Shown here: positions 43,890 to 54,033 of the stretch, piece by piece
Layout of the letters: each line of letters begins with the position of its first letter
Position numbering within the stretch: position 1 is the first letter of the stretch
Assembly: GCF_000020725.1 (NCBI RefSeq)
Contig: NC_011146.1
Span: forward strand, 1,425,501 to 1,489,500
Reading direction: 5' to 3'
DNA: 64,000 nucleotides
Origin: Citrifermentans bemidjiense Bem
GTDB taxonomy: Bacteria > Desulfobacterota > Desulfuromonadia > Geobacterales > Geobacteraceae
Translations under genes and position numbers: made by a program
Notes under the pieces: generated by a model
What the model was told of the DNA's origin: nothing
Database searches by the model: none
What the model saw: the letters and a program-made list of their open reading frames with translations, nothing else

Positions 43890-44489
43890 ATGCTTGTACC
43901 GATAGTAGTGGAGCAGACCGGCCGGGGCGAGAGGTCGTACGACATCTACTCGCGCCTGCTGAAGGACAGGATCATCTTCCTGGGCGGCGGCATCGACGAT
44001 AACGTCGCGAACCTGGTGATAGCGCAGCTCCTCTTCCTCGAGGCCGAGGACCCGGACAAGGATATCCACCTCTACATCAACTCCCCCGGCGGCGTGGTTA
44101 CCGCCGGCATGGCCATCTACGACACCATGCGCTACATCAAGGCGCCGGTCTCCACCATCTGCGTCGGGCAGGCCGCCTCCATGGGCGCGTTCCTTCTGTC
44201 CGGCGGCGAGAAGGGGAAACGGTACTCGCTGGTCAACTCGCGCATCATGATCCACCAGCCCCTGGGCGGTTTCCAGGGGCAGGCGACGGACATCCATATC
44301 CACGCCAAAGAGATCCTGCGCATGAAGGATCAACTGAACGCGCTTCTGGCCGAGCACACCGGCCAGAGCGTGGAAAAGGTAGCGGCCGATACCGAGCGCG
44401 ACTACTTCATGTCGGGCGAAGAGGCCAAGAATTACGGCATCATAGATGCCATTGTGACTAGAAACGTCGTCACCGGAGGTGCCAATTGA
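43890..44489 (+). CDS. clpP: ATP-dependent Clp protease proteolytic subunit
   Basis: This 199-residue serine protease has the catalytic Ser in [11 protein letters not shown], His in MIHQPLGG and Asp in [26 protein letters not shown] and the C-terminal GIIDAI are typical. It forms a double heptamer with ClpX. The start at 43890 lies five bases after TAGGAG; an earlier in-frame GTG is too close to the site. The stop overlaps the clpX start codon. Confidence 0.96.
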
Positions 44490-45739
44490 GCAGAAGAGAT
44501 GACCGTTCCGACACGCTGATCTGTTCCTTTTGCGGGAAGAGCCAGGAAGAGGTAAAGAAGTTGATTGCGGGGCCTACGGTCTACATCTGCGACGAGTGCA
44601 TCGAGCTTTGCAACGACATCATCGCGGAGGAGTCCAAACTGGAGGATGCCACCGCTACCGATGTGAGGAAACTTCCCAAGCCGCAGGAGATCAAGGAAGT
44701 CCTCGATGAATACGTGATCGGCCAGTCCAGGGCGAAGAAGGTACTGGCTGTCGCCGTGTACAACCATTACAAGAGGGTCGAGGCCGCGGTCAAGCCGGGC
44801 GACGTCGAGATGCAGAAGAGCAACATCCTGCTTCTTGGCCCCACCGGCAGCGGCAAAACGCTCCTGGCGCAGACCCTGGCCCGCATCCTCAAGGTGCCTT
44901 TCGCCATGGCGGACGCCACCAACTTGACCGAGGCGGGTTACGTCGGCGAGGACGTGGAGAACATCATCCTGACCCTTTTGCAGGCGTCCGACTACGACGT
45001 GGAGAAGGCGCAGAAGGGGATCATCTACATCGACGAGATCGACAAGATCGCCAGGAAGTCCGACTCCCCCTCCATCACCCGCGACGTGTCGGGCGAGGGG
45101 GTGCAGCAGGCCCTTTTGAAGATCATCGAAGGTACCGTGGCGAGCGTACCCCCCAAGGGTGGCCGCAAGCACCCGCAGCAGGAATTCCTCAAGGTGGACA
45201 CCACCAACATCCTGTTCATCTGCGGCGGGGCCTTCCCCGGGTTGGACAGCATCATCCAGCAGAGGATCGGGGTCAAGACGCTCGGCTTCGGCGCGGACGT
45301 CAAGAAGAAGGTGGAGAAGAAGGCGGGCGAACTGCTGGCCGGGGTGACCCCTGAGGATCTCCTCAAGTTCGGCTTCATCCCCGAGTTCGTGGGGCGCCTT
45401 CCCATGCTCGCCTCGCTTTCCGAGCTCGACGAGGAGGCGATGGTCCAGATCCTCAAGGAGCCGAAGAACGCGCTGATCAAGCAGTACCAGAAGCTCTTCG
45501 ATATGGAGCACGTGAAGCTGAAGTTCACCGACGGCTCCCTGGTCGCCATAGCCCGCGAGGCCCTGAAGAGAAAGACCGGCGCCCGCGGCCTGCGCTCCAT
45601 CCTCGAAAACGCCATGCTGGACATCATGTACGAGATCCCTTCCCAGAGCATGGTGAAGGAAGTGGTCATCAACGAAGAGGTGATCTACAGCAAGGAAAAG
45701 CCGATCATCGTCTACGAGAACGTGGCGGAAAGCGCCTGA
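44486..45739 (+). CDS. clpX: ClpX unfoldase
   Basis: This 417-residue AAA+ partner of ClpP has an N-terminal zinc-binding domain ([24 protein letters not shown]), Walker A GPTGSGKT, Walker [10 protein letters not shown], and the IGF-type ClpP loop region [12 protein letters not shown]. The start is TTG with GGAGG six bases upstream, and TTGA overlaps the clpP stop, so expression of the two subunits is coupled. Confidence 0.96.
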
Positions 45740-45753
45740 GCATACAGGAAAAC

Positions 45754-48174
45754 ATGACTGAGAAAGCCAGAACCAGAGGTAAAAGGAGGGGGAATCCGGA
45801 AAGATTCCCTCTCTTTCCATTAAGGGACATAGTTATCTTCCCGCACATGGTGATTCCCCTCTTCGTAGGGAGGGAGAAGTCGGTGCTCGCCCTAGAGGCG
45901 GCCATGGCGCAAAACGACAAGCTGATCCTTTTGGCCACGCAGAAAAACGCCAAGACCGAGGACCCCGAGCCTGGAGACATCTACACGGTCGGGACCCTTT
46001 GCCAGGTGATCCAGCTCCTGAAGCTCCCCGACGGGACCGTGAAGGTGCTGGTGGAAGGGAAGCGGCGCGGCTCCATCGCCTCCTTCTCCGACAACAGCGA
46101 ATACTTCGAGGTCGAGGTCGAGGTGCTCGAGGAGCAAAGCGGCAACGACAGCGAGAACGAGGCGCTGAAGCGCGGGGTGCTTGCCTCCTTCGAAAGCTAC
46201 GTCGAGCTGAACAGCTCGGTGCCGTCCGAGATCCTGCAGTCGGTGCAGGCGATCGCGGACCCCTCGCGCCTGGCCGATTCCATTGCCCCGCACCTGAACC
46301 TTAAGGTGGCACAGAAGCAGGAGCTTCTGGCCGCGGTGCAGCCCGCGCGCCGCATGGAGCGACTCTTGTCGCTCATGGGGGCGGAGATCGAGATCCTGCA
46401 GATCGAGAAGAAGATCCATGCCCGGGTCAAGAAGCAGATGGAGAAGACCCAGAAGGATTACTACCTGAACGAGCAGATCAGGGCGATCCAGAAGGAGCTG
46501 GGGGGGAAAGACGAGTTCAAGCAGGAGCTGCGCGCCCTGGAGGCGAAGGCGGCCAAGCTGCCGCTGTCGCCCGAGGCCAAGCAGAAGGTGCAAAGCGAGA
46601 TCAAGAAGCTTAAGTTCATGTCCCCCATGTCCGCCGAGGCCTCGGTGGTGCGCAACTACGTGGAGTGGCTCCTGGCGCTTCCCTGGGGCGCCTACGCCGA
46701 GGAAAACCGGGAGTTGAAGGTAGCCCGGGAGCGGCTGGACGCCGACCACTACGGCCTGGAGAAGGTGAAGCTCAGGATCCTCGAATTCCTGGCGGTGAGC
46801 GCGCTCGCCCCGGGGATGAAGGGCCCCATCCTCTGCCTGGTGGGCCCTCCCGGGGTCGGCAAGACCTCGCTCGCCCGCTCGGTCGCGAAGGCCACCGGCC
46901 GCGACTTCGTGAAGATCTCGCTGGGCGGGGTGCGCGACGAGGCGGAGATCAGGGGGCACCGGCGCACCTACGTCGGGGCCATGCCCGGCCGGATCATCCA
47001 GTCGCTCAAGAAGTGCGGCTCCTCGAACCCGGTCTTTCTTTTGGACGAGATCGACAAGATGAGCTCCGACTTCCGCGGCGATCCCGCCTCGGCACTTCTG
47101 GAGGTGCTCGACCCGGAGCAGAACAACTGCTTCAACGACCATTTCCTCGACCTCGACTACGACCTCTCGCAGGTGATGTTCATCACCACCGCCAACTCGA
47201 GCCACACCATACCGAGGCCGCTTCTGGACCGCATGGAGGTGGTGCGGCTGGACGGCTACACCGAGCACGAAAAGCTTGCCATCGCGCGCGAGTACCTGGT
47301 CCCCAAACAAGCGGCGGGAAACGGGCTCGCTGGGAAGGGGATCAGCTTCACCGATGCCGCCGTCCTTGAGTTGGTCCGCCGCTACACCCGCGAGGCAGGC
47401 GTCAGGAACCTGGAGCGGGAGATCGGCGCCGTATGCCGCAAGATCGCCTTCGCCGTCGCCGGCGGCGGAAAGCTGCGTCGCACCGTGCAGCCGCGCCAGA
47501 TAGCCGGCTTCCTGGGTGCGCCGCGGTTCAAGTACGGAGAGGCGGGGCTCGAAGACGCGGTGGGGCTCGTGACCGGTCTCGCCTGGACCGAGGTCGGGGG
47601 AGAACTCCTGAACATCGAGGTGGTGTCGCTGCCGGGCAAGGGGAAGCTGACCGTGACCGGCAAGCTGGGCGAGGTGATGCAGGAATCGGCGCAGGCCGCC
47701 ATGACCTACGTCCGTTCCCGCGGCGAGCTTCTGGGGTTTGCCAAGGACTTCTACCAGCATCTGGACATCCACATCCACGTCCCGGAGGGGGCCATACCGA
47801 AGGACGGTCCCTCGGCCGGGATAGCCATGGCCTGCGCGCTCACCTCGGCGCTTACCAGGAGGCCGGTGAGACGCGATATCGCCATGACCGGCGAGGTGAC
47901 CCTGCGCGGCACGGTGCTCCCCATCGGCGGCCTCAAGGAGAAACTCCTGGCGGCAGGGCGGGGGGGTATCCGCACCGTGCTGATCCCCAAGGAGAACGAG
48001 AAGGACCTGGCCGAGATCCCCAAGGAGATCCGCGCCGGCATCACGGTGCACCCGGTGGCCCACATGGACGAGGTGCTGGGGTACGCGCTCCTCGCGCCGG
48101 TGGGGCTTGCTCCGGCGGCGATCTACGGTGATGCTGCCGTCGCCGCGACCGAAAATTCGGTTGTGCCACATTAG
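45754..48174 (+). CDS. lon: Lon protease
   Basis: This 806-residue LonA has an N-terminal substrate-binding domain with [20 protein letters not shown], a coiled helical region ([25 protein letters not shown]), and an AAA+ module with GPPGVGKTS and FLLDEIDKM. The C-terminal protease has catalytic Ser 687 (PKDGPSAG) and Lys 730 (GLKEKLLAA). It degrades misfolded and regulatory proteins. It lies 14 bases after clpX. Confidence 0.97.
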   Translation: MTEKARTRGKRRGNPERFPLFPLRDIVIFPHMVIPLFVGREKSVLALEAAMAQNDKLILLATQKNAKTEDPEPGDIYTVGTLCQVIQLLKLPDGTVKVLVEGKRRGSIASFSDNSEYFEVEVEVLEEQSGNDSENEALKRGVLASFESYVELNSSVPSEILQSVQAIADPSRLADSIAPHLNLKVAQKQELLAAVQPARRMERLLSLMGAEIEILQIEKKIHARVKKQMEKTQKDYYLNEQIRAIQKELGGKDEFKQELRALEAKAAKLPLSPEAKQKVQSEIKKLKFMSPMSAEASVVRNYVEWLLALPWGAYAEENRELKVARERLDADHYGLEKVKLRILEFLAVSALAPGMKGPILCLVGPPGVGKTSLARSVAKATGRDFVKISLGGVRDEAEIRGHRRTYVGAMPGRIIQSLKKCGSSNPVFLLDEIDKMSSDFRGDPASALLEVLDPEQNNCFNDHFLDLDYDLSQVMFITTANSSHTIPRPLLDRMEVVRLDGYTEHEKLAIAREYLVPKQAAGNGLAGKGISFTDAAVLELVRRYTREAGVRNLEREIGAVCRKIAFAVAGGGKLRRTVQPRQIAGFLGAPRFKYGEAGLEDAVGLVTGLAWTEVGGELLNIEVVSLPGKGKLTVTGKLGEVMQESAQAAMTYVRSRGELLGFAKDFYQHLDIHIHVPEGAIPKDGPSAGIAMACALTSALTRRPVRRDIAMTGEVTLRGTVLPIGGLKEKLLAAGRGGIRTVLIPKENEKDLAEIPKEIRAGITVHPVAHMDEVLGYALLAPVGLAPAAIYGDAAVAATENSVVPH

Positions 48175-48196
48175 AAAAAAAGCCGCAGAAAAAAGG

Positions 48197-48226
48197 TTGA
48201 CAGTCGAGACGGCGCTCTGGTATAAG
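48197..48226 (+). promoter_or_regulatory. Promoter of the HU gene
   Basis: TTGACA (48197-48202) and TATAAG (48221-48226) are 18 bases apart, leaving a leader of about 30 bases with GGGAGG before the HU start. Confidence 0.75.
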
Positions 48227-48261
48227 ATGTCTTCACTTTGCGATGCAAACCGGGAGGATCA

Positions 48262-48537
48262 ATGAATAAGGCAGAGCTGGTAAGCGCCATAGCAGAAGAA
48301 GCCCAGTTAACCAAGGTTGATGCTGAGAAGTCCCTCATGGGAATTTTGGACGCACTGACCAACTGCCTCGCCACCGGCGACAAGGTGACCTTGGTAGGTT
48401 TCGGTACCTTCAGCGTCGCCGAGCGCGCCGCCAGGACCGGCCAGAATCCGCAGACCGGCAAGAAGATCGAGATTGCCGCTTCGTCTGCGCCGAAGTTCAA
48501 GCCGGGCAACACCTTGAAGGACCTGGTAAACAGCTAA
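48262..48537 (+). CDS. hup: HU-family DNA-binding protein
   Basis: This 91-residue histone-like protein starts MNKAELVSAIAEE and has VGFGTFSV and the beta-arm region RTGQNPQTGKKIEIAAS with the conserved Pro that kinks DNA, ending FKPGNTLKDLVN. It is a nucleoid protein that bends DNA. The start is at 48262, after GGGAGG; the frame extends eight codons further up. The tRNA genes follow 30 bases later. Confidence 0.95.
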   Translation: MNKAELVSAIAEEAQLTKVDAEKSLMGILDALTNCLATGDKVTLVGFGTFSVAERAARTGQNPQTGKKIEIAASSAPKFKPGNTLKDLVNS

Positions 48538-48567
48538 CCCTGTTTTTGCCGGAAATGCTGTACATGC

Positions 48568-48644
48568 GGGGTTGTAGCTCAGTTGGTTAGAGTGCCAGCC
48601 TGTCACGCTGGAAGTCGCGGGTTCGAGCCCCGTCAACCCCGCCA
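48568..48644 (+). tRNA. tRNA-Asp (GTC), first copy
   Basis: A complete cloverleaf: acceptor GGGGTTG pairs with CAACCCC, the anticodon stem CCAGC/GCTGG frames CTGTCAC with anticodon GTC, GTTCGAG lies in the T loop, discriminator G, and CCA is encoded. Confidence 0.97.
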
Positions 48645-48656
48645 TACATATTCAAT

Positions 48657-48732
48657 GGGTGAATAGCTCAGCTGGGAGAGCGCCAGCCTTACAAGCTGGA
48701 TGTCGGGGGTTCGATCCCCTCTTCACCCACCA
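48657..48732 (+). tRNA. tRNA-Val (TAC)
   Basis: Acceptor GGGTGAA pairs with TTCACCC; stem CCAGC/GCTGG frames CTTACAA with anticodon TAC; GTTCGAT is in the T loop; discriminator A; CCA is encoded. Confidence 0.97.
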
Positions 48733-48739
48733 CAAGAAT

Positions 48740-48827
48740 CCGTTCAAGGTTCAACGTTCAAGGTTCAACGTTGGGACCATGGACCCAAGAACAAGGCGGT
48801 TAACGTTGAACTTCGAACGTTGAACCG
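48740..48827. repeat. GTTCAACGTT-type element between tRNA genes
   Basis: The left arm alternates GTTCAAG and GTTCAAC; the right arm reads AACGTTGAAC then GAACGTTGAACCG, its approximate reverse complement. The whole can fold into a long imperfect hairpin. It is related to the elements at 22.6 and 36.4 kb. Confidence 0.7.
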
Positions 48828-48839
48828 TCTTCAAGTCTT

Positions 48840-48916
48840 GGGGTTGTAGCTCAGTCGGTTAGAGTGCCAGCCTGTCACGCTGGAAGTCGCGGGTTCGAGC
48901 CCCGTCAACCCCGCCA
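48840..48916 (+). tRNA. tRNA-Asp (GTC), second copy
   Basis: It appears identical to the first tRNA-Asp except for one D-loop base (AGTCGG in place of AGTTGG). Anticodon GTC, discriminator G and encoded CCA are present. Confidence 0.97.
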
Positions 48917-48918
48917 TT

Positions 48919-48955
48919 AAAAGGGAAGTTCGCCTAACGCGATCTTCCCTTTTTT
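48919..48955 (+). terminator. Terminator after the tRNA cluster
   Basis: AAAAGGGAAG (48919-48928) pairs with CTTCCCTTTT (48944-48953) around a loop of 15 bases, with T continuing after the stem. Confidence 0.85.
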
Positions 48956-49173
48956 ATTGCGATCGGCAGTTGTGCCAGTCGCACCTGCCTTTTGTGCCGC
49001 GCGCTTCCCTTAGAAACATCTGTCTTGCCAGTCCGTTGCGTTGCCCCCCTTTGTCTTGACTTAGTAAAGGCAAATCGTTTATCCTCTGCGAGGTCCTTTC
49101 CAGGCGCAGCGCGCGGTGGCGGGATCTTTCCAGTCTTTTTTCGTCTACTTTAGGAATAGAAAGCGAGTCCCTC

Positions 49174-49914
49174 TTGAAACCCATCAAACCGATCGTGGTG
49201 ATACCCACCTACAACGAAAGGGACAATCTGGAGATGTTGGCCAGGCAGATACTTTCCCTCGACCCCGCCCTTGAACTGCTGGTCGTGGACGATAATTCCC
49301 CGGACGGCACCGGGGACGTGGCCGAGGCGCTGGCGGCGGAGACCGGCCGGGTGATGGTGCTGCACCGGAAAGGAAAAATGGGGCTTGGATCCGCCTACCG
49401 TGAAGGGTTCGCCCGTGCGCTGGCGCTCGGGGCGGATGTGGTGGTACAGATGGATGCCGATTTCTCCCATGATCCCGCGGTGATACCCTATTTCTTCGCT
49501 GAGATGAAGCAGTCCGACCTGGTCATCGGCTCCAGGTACCTGAACGGGGTAAGCGTGGTGAACTGGCCGCTGCGCCGCCTCATGCTGAGCTACTTCGCCA
49601 GCGTCTACACGCGCGTCATCACCGGCCTTACTATTTCAGACTGCACCAGCGGCTTCAAATGCTTCCGTGCCGAGACGCTTAAGGCCGTCGATCTCACCAA
49701 GATCCGCTCGGACGGCTATTCCTTCCAGATCGAGATGAACTACCGCTGCAAGGAAAAGGGGCTGCGTATCAGCGAGGTCCCCATCATCTTCATTGACCGG
49801 CACGCCGGCACCTCGAAGATGTCCAAGAGGATCGTGCGCGAGGCGGTGGTGATGGTATGGAAGCTGAAGTTCGGCTCGCTGTTACGGGGCCTTTTGCCCA
49901 AGGAGAGGGTGTGA
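49174..49914 (+). CDS. Polyprenol-phosphate mannosyl/glucosyltransferase-type GT2 enzyme
   Basis: This 246-residue GT-A fold enzyme is similar to dolichol-phosphate mannose synthase. It has VVIPTYNERDNL at the start, VVDDNSPDGTGD, GLGSAYREGFARAL, the metal-binding QMDADFSHDP and GSRY, and the C-terminal SGFKCFR and FIDRHAGTSKMS. It moves a sugar from a nucleotide donor to a lipid phosphate; there is no C-terminal membrane domain. The start appears to be TTG with only a weak GGAAT upstream. The next small membrane gene overlaps its stop. Confidence 0.88.
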   Translation: MKPIKPIVVIPTYNERDNLEMLARQILSLDPALELLVVDDNSPDGTGDVAEALAAETGRVMVLHRKGKMGLGSAYREGFARALALGADVVVQMDADFSHDPAVIPYFFAEMKQSDLVIGSRYLNGVSVVNWPLRRLMLSYFASVYTRVITGLTISDCTSGFKCFRAETLKAVDLTKIRSDGYSFQIEMNYRCKEKGLRISEVPIIFIDRHAGTSKMSKRIVREAVVMVWKLKFGSLLRGLLPKERV

Positions 49915-50099
49915 TGTCCGATACGCTTTGGTCCATAATCTGCCTCGCCGGGCTCTGGGGCTTCGTCGCCTGCACTATTTTGCTGATCCTCAAGGCCTTT
50001 CCGGCCCGGGACAGCTTCGACCGCTCCGCCGCCCTCAAATGGGGAGCGGGCGTGCTCGTCTGTTTCGTCGCGTGGATCGTCGGCATGACTCAGGCCTGA
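49914..50099 (+). CDS. Small two-helix membrane protein
   Basis: The 61-residue product has two hydrophobic segments (about 5-25 and 41-58), joined by FPARDSFDRSAALKWG. It starts in the stop of the glycosyltransferase (TGATG), with GGAGAGG upstream. No family is recognised; it may assist the glycosyltransferase or the secretion operon behind it. Confidence 0.6.
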   Translation: MSDTLWSIICLAGLWGFVACTILLILKAFPARDSFDRSAALKWGAGVLVCFVAWIVGMTQA

Positions 50100-50171
50100 C
50101 CGCCGCAGTAGACAGAATTGGTTTTCTTTTAAGTTTTAATTCAGCCCTATTTGTGGTACTCATAGTGCCTT

Positions 50172-51377
50172 ATGCCCGTCTTTACCTGTAAAATAGGCGC
50201 CTCCGACGGCAAGATCCTGGTCAAGGACCTCGACGCGGTCAACGCCGGCTTGCTCCGGCAGAGCCTGGAAGAGCAAGGGTACGTCGTCTTCGAGGTGCGC
50301 AAGAAGCCGTTCCAGTTCCTGCTGGAATCGGGGATCGGGCGCAAGAAGATCGGCAACAAGGAGCTGCTGTTGTTCAACCAGGAACTCCTGGTACTGCTCA
50401 AGGCCGGACTCCCCATCCTGCAGGCGCTCGACACCATCCTGGAGTCGGGAGGGGGCAAGCTCAACGAGATACTGTCGGCGATACGCGAGGACGTGAAAGG
50501 TGGAATGGCGCTCTCCGCCGCCTTCGAGAAGTTTCCGAGGGTGTTTCCCCATCTCTACATCGCGTCGGTCCGGGCCGGGGAGAGGACCGGGGACCTGCCG
50601 CAGACCATCCGCCGTTACATCGCCTTTCTCAAGAGAACCGAGGGGTTCCGCGGCAAGGTCATCGGCGCGCTTATCTACCCTGCCATCCTGGTCACGGTCG
50701 CGGCGGTGGCGGTCTCTTTGTTGCTCATCTACGTGGTGCCGACCTTCAGTACCATCTACGCGGATTCCGGCGCCGCTTTGCCGCTCCCGACCCAGATGCT
50801 GATCAATTTCACCGGGCTCTTGCGGCACTACCTGCCGCTACTTCTGCTGCTGGGGGGCGTGGCGATCACCCTCTTCAAGCGCTGGAGCCAGACCGAATCC
50901 GGACGCTATACGGTGGACGGCTTCAAGATCAAGACCCCGCTTCTGGGTGCCGTCACCAGCCGTTACGCCCTTGCCGGCTTTACCCGTACCCTGGCCACCG
51001 TGCTGGGCTCCGGTATCCCCATCGTCGAGGCGATGCGGATGTCGGTGGGGACGCTCAACAACAAGGTCCTGGAGCGCGGCCTGCTCCTTGCAGTGCATCG
51101 CGTAGAGGAGGGGAGCAAGCTCTCCACCGCGCTGGAAGGTATGAAGCTGATGCCCCCACTGGCGCTGCGCATGCTCACCGTCGGCGAGACCACCGGCTCA
51201 TTGGAGGAGATGCTATCGGACATCTCCGATTACTTCGAAGAGGAGATCGAAAGGGATCTCCATGTACTGACCACCTCGATCGAACCGGCGATCATGGTGG
51301 CCATGGGTGTGGTCATCGGGGTCATCATCGTCACCATGTACCTGCCGATCTTCAAGATCGCCAGCACTGTCGGCTAG
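50172..51377 (+). CDS. Type II secretion inner-membrane platform protein GspF/PilC-like
   Basis: The 401-residue protein has two repeated T2SS_F domains (about 65-190 and 270-390), each with helices of the family (FNQELLVLLKAGLPILQALD; FTRTLATVLGSGIPIVEAM), separated and ended by membrane segments. The N-terminal part (MPVFTCKIGASDGKI) is also typical. It anchors the assembly ATPase and the pseudopilus. It heads a rightward secretion operon ending with two pseudopilins. No clear ribosome binding site precedes the ATG. Confidence 0.9.
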   Translation: MPVFTCKIGASDGKILVKDLDAVNAGLLRQSLEEQGYVVFEVRKKPFQFLLESGIGRKKIGNKELLLFNQELLVLLKAGLPILQALDTILESGGGKLNEILSAIREDVKGGMALSAAFEKFPRVFPHLYIASVRAGERTGDLPQTIRRYIAFLKRTEGFRGKVIGALIYPAILVTVAAVAVSLLLIYVVPTFSTIYADSGAALPLPTQMLINFTGLLRHYLPLLLLLGGVAITLFKRWSQTESGRYTVDGFKIKTPLLGAVTSRYALAGFTRTLATVLGSGIPIVEAMRMSVGTLNNKVLERGLLLAVHRVEEGSKLSTALEGMKLMPPLALRMLTVGETTGSLEEMLSDISDYFEEEIERDLHVLTTSIEPAIMVAMGVVIGVIIVTMYLPIFKIASTVG

Positions 51378-51384
51378 AGGGATC

Positions 51385-53106
51385 ATGCTGAAACCTTTCC
51401 GAAAGAAAAGACTGGGCGACATCCTGCTGGAGCGGGGGGACCTGACTCAGGACCAGCTCGCCTACGCGCTGGACAAGCAGCATAGCACCAAGGAACGACT
51501 GGGGATCATCTGCCTGGCCGACGGGCTGATCAGCGACATCGTGCTGGCCATGGCGCTCGCCGAGCAGTTCGGCCTCGAGTACGTGGACCTGAAGGGGGTG
51601 CGCCCGGACGAGTCCCTGTTCAACTTCATCCCGCCCGAGGTCACGTTCCGCTTCCACTTCGTGCCGCTGGATTTGCAGGGGGACCTGCTGGTGGTGGCCA
51701 TCTCAGACCCCACCGCAGTGCTGCAGCTGGATGAGATGGCGCTCCTTCTCGAGCGCCCGCTGCTTTTCAAGGTGGCCGCCGAATCGGAAATCGCCTACCA
51801 TCTGAAACGGGGCGAGGGGACCAGCCGGGTGCTGAAGGAGGTCTCCGAGGACTTCATGCTGCAGCTGGTGACCGAGACCGACAAAGGGGAGGAGATTCTC
51901 TCCGTCGAGAACGTCACCGCGGACACGAGCCCCATCATCAAGCTGGTGAACTCCACCATACTGGATGCCCTCACCAGGCGCGCCTCCGATATTCATATCG
52001 AGACCGCGCAGGACGGCGTCCTCATCAAGTACCGCATCGACGGCGTCCTCTACAAGGCCACCGACCCCATCGACTCCCATTTCCAGGGGCCGCTCATCTC
52101 CCGTCTCAAGGTCATGAGCGAACTGGACATCTCGGAGCGCCGCATCCCGCAGGACGGCCGCTTCAAGGTCCGCATCGGCTCCAAGTCCATCGACTTCCGC
52201 GTCTCCATCATGCCTAGCGCCTTCGGCGAGGACGCGGTCATCCGTATCCTCGACAAGGAGAGCATCGCCAGCGACCTGCGGGGGCTTACCCTGGAGACGC
52301 TGGGGATGGCGCCCCGCGAGATCAAGCGCTTCCGGAAGATGATCAAGGAGCCCTACGGCATGGTGCTGGTAACCGGGCCGACCGGTTCGGGCAAGACCAC
52401 CACCCTCTACGGAGCCTTGACCGAGATACATACCGGTCTGGAAAAGATCATCACCATCGAGGACCCGGTCGAGTACGTCCTCTCCGGCATCACCCAGATC
52501 CCAGTCAACGAGAAGAAGGGGCTCACCTTCGCCCGGGGCCTGCGCTCCGTCCTGCGCCACGACCCGGACAAGATCATGGTGGGTGAGATCCGCGACTCGG
52601 AGACGGCGCAGATCGCGGTGCAGTCGGCGCTCACAGGCCACCTGGTGTTCACCACGGTGCACGCCAACAACGTCTTCGACGTCATCGGCCGCTTCACCCA
52701 CATGGGAATCGACCCCTACAACTTCGTGGCCTGCCTTAACTGCGTCATGGCGCAACGCCTGGTCAGGAAGATCTGCCCCGCCTGCCGCAAGCCGGTGACG
52801 GTTACCGACGACGAACTGCGCGAGTCGGCGATCGACCCGGAAAGCACCCGCGGCCTGACCCTCTACGAGGCCCGTGGATGCGACGAGTGCAACGGTACCG
52901 GCTACCGCGGCCGCTCCGCCATCGTCGAGCTTTTGGACCTGAACGACGAGATCAGGGAACTGATCATCGCCAAGTCACCGGTGGCCGCCCTCAAAAAGGC
53001 CGCCAAGGCTGCAGGAACCATGTTCCTCCGGGAGAGCGCGGTAGCCAAGGTGCTGGCGGGCGAGACCACGATAAAGGAGATCAACCGTGTCACTTTCGTG
53101 GAGTAG
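51385..53106 (+). CDS. Type II secretion assembly ATPase GspE/PilB-like
   Basis: This 573-residue ATPase has an N-terminal MSHA/GspE_N domain (LGDILLERGDLTQDQL, FGLEYVDLKGVRPDE), an Asp-box region, Walker [23 protein letters not shown], the His box LTGHLVFTTVHANN, and a zinc-binding C4 motif (CPACRKP, CDECNGTGY). It powers pseudopilus assembly. It starts seven bases after the F gene. Confidence 0.94.
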   Translation: MLKPFRKKRLGDILLERGDLTQDQLAYALDKQHSTKERLGIICLADGLISDIVLAMALAEQFGLEYVDLKGVRPDESLFNFIPPEVTFRFHFVPLDLQGDLLVVAISDPTAVLQLDEMALLLERPLLFKVAAESEIAYHLKRGEGTSRVLKEVSEDFMLQLVTETDKGEEILSVENVTADTSPIIKLVNSTILDALTRRASDIHIETAQDGVLIKYRIDGVLYKATDPIDSHFQGPLISRLKVMSELDISERRIPQDGRFKVRIGSKSIDFRVSIMPSAFGEDAVIRILDKESIASDLRGLTLETLGMAPREIKRFRKMIKEPYGMVLVTGPTGSGKTTTLYGALTEIHTGLEKIITIEDPVEYVLSGITQIPVNEKKGLTFARGLRSVLRHDPDKIMVGEIRDSETAQIAVQSALTGHLVFTTVHANNVFDVIGRFTHMGIDPYNFVACLNCVMAQRLVRKICPACRKPVTVTDDELRESAIDPESTRGLTLYEARGCDECNGTGYRGRSAIVELLDLNDEIRELIIAKSPVAALKKAAKAAGTMFLRESAVAKVLAGETTIKEINRVTFVE

Positions 53107-53115
53107 GTGCCAGCC

Positions 53116-54033
53116 ATGCTAACGAACAGGAAGGGCCTGGGACTCGAGATCTCCGCCGGCGGGCTCAGCTTCGCCATGGTGAGCGGCGGCAAAACACCCA
53201 AGGTGGAGACGGGGCTTTCCCTCCCCTTTGCGCCCGGTATGCTGACCCTGTCGCGCCGGGAACCGAACGTGAACGACCCCAAGGGGTTCGTCACCGCGCT
53301 CAGGGAAGCGCATCTCCGTCTACTGACTCGAGAGCGCTCGGTCAGCGTCTCGCTTCCGGACGCGGTGGGGCGCGTGGTGCTGCTCGACCTGGAGGCACGC
53401 TTCAGAAGCCGGGAGGAGGGGCTGGACGTAATCCGCTGGAAGCTCAAAAAGAGCCTCCCCTTCGACATCGGCACGGTGCACCTGGACTACCAGACCCTCG
53501 AGGAGAAAGAGAGCGGCGCTGTTTCCCTGCTGGTATCGCTGGTGTCGCGGGCGGTGGTGACCCAGTACGAGGAACTCCTGATCCAGGCGGGGCTGGAGCC
53601 CAAACAGATCGACTTCACCTCCTTCAACTTTTATCGCCTCTTCGCGCCGCGGCTGGACATCTCCGACGACGGCGCGTTCGTCACCTTCTACCAGGGGGCG
53701 ATGACGGTGCTGATCTTCCACGCCGGCGTGCTGAGCTTCTACCGCACCAAGGAAGGGGTCGGCGACGTGCAGAACCTCTACCGCGAGGTGAACAGTTCCT
53801 TCCTGGTCTACGGCGATCGTTTCCCGGGTCAGACGGTGGAAGAAGTCTTTTGCATGGCCCCCCCCGCCGACGCCGAGTCGTTCCGCGCCCTGGTGGCGGA
53901 GGCCTCTGGGCTTGAGCCGGTGCTGCTCGACCTGGAGCGCATGGTGCAGCAGGCGCCGGCGCTGGGGCTGGACCGGCCGGCACTGCACGCCTTGGCTGGA
54001 TCGATAGGCGCTGCCTTGAGGAGCCTGCCATGA
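53116..54033 (+). CDS. PilM/GspL-like actin-fold protein of the secretion operon
   Basis: The 305-residue cytoplasmic protein has the GLEISAGGLSFAMV start of the PilM/actin-like fold, DVIRWKLKKSLPF, DFTSFNFYRLF and VTFYQGAMTVLIFHAG. PilM binds the cytoplasmic tail of PilN and couples the motor to the periplasmic ring. ATG 53116 follows AGGTG; a GTG nine bases earlier is also in frame. Its stop overlaps the next start. Confidence 0.8.
   Translation: MLTNRKGLGLEISAGGLSFAMVSGGKTPKVETGLSLPFAPGMLTLSRREPNVNDPKGFVTALREAHLRLLTRERSVSVSLPDAVGRVVLLDLEARFRSREEGLDVIRWKLKKSLPFDIGTVHLDYQTLEEKESGAVSLLVSLVSRAVVTQYEELLIQAGLEPKQIDFTSFNFYRLFAPRLDISDDGAFVTFYQGAMTVLIFHAGVLSFYRTKEGVGDVQNLYREVNSSFLVYGDRFPGQTVEEVFCMAPPADAESFRALVAEASGLEPVLLDLERMVQQAPALGLDRPALHALAGSIGAALRSLP

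Noticed and set aside
45892-48171. A 759-codon open frame antisense to lon
   Set aside because: It mirrors the GC-rich lon gene, encodes His/Gln/Leu/Arg-rich low-complexity sequence with no family motifs, and has no ribosome binding site. It is a by-product of high GC codon use. The same holds for the long antisense frames over ccoO/ccoN (6884-8584), hcp (9228-10973), dxs (29050-30348) and cimA (36454-38190).
48307-48645. Leftward frame over HU and tRNA-Asp
   Set aside because: It reads through a structural RNA gene and the HU gene in antisense. Such frames are known false predictions near tRNA genes.
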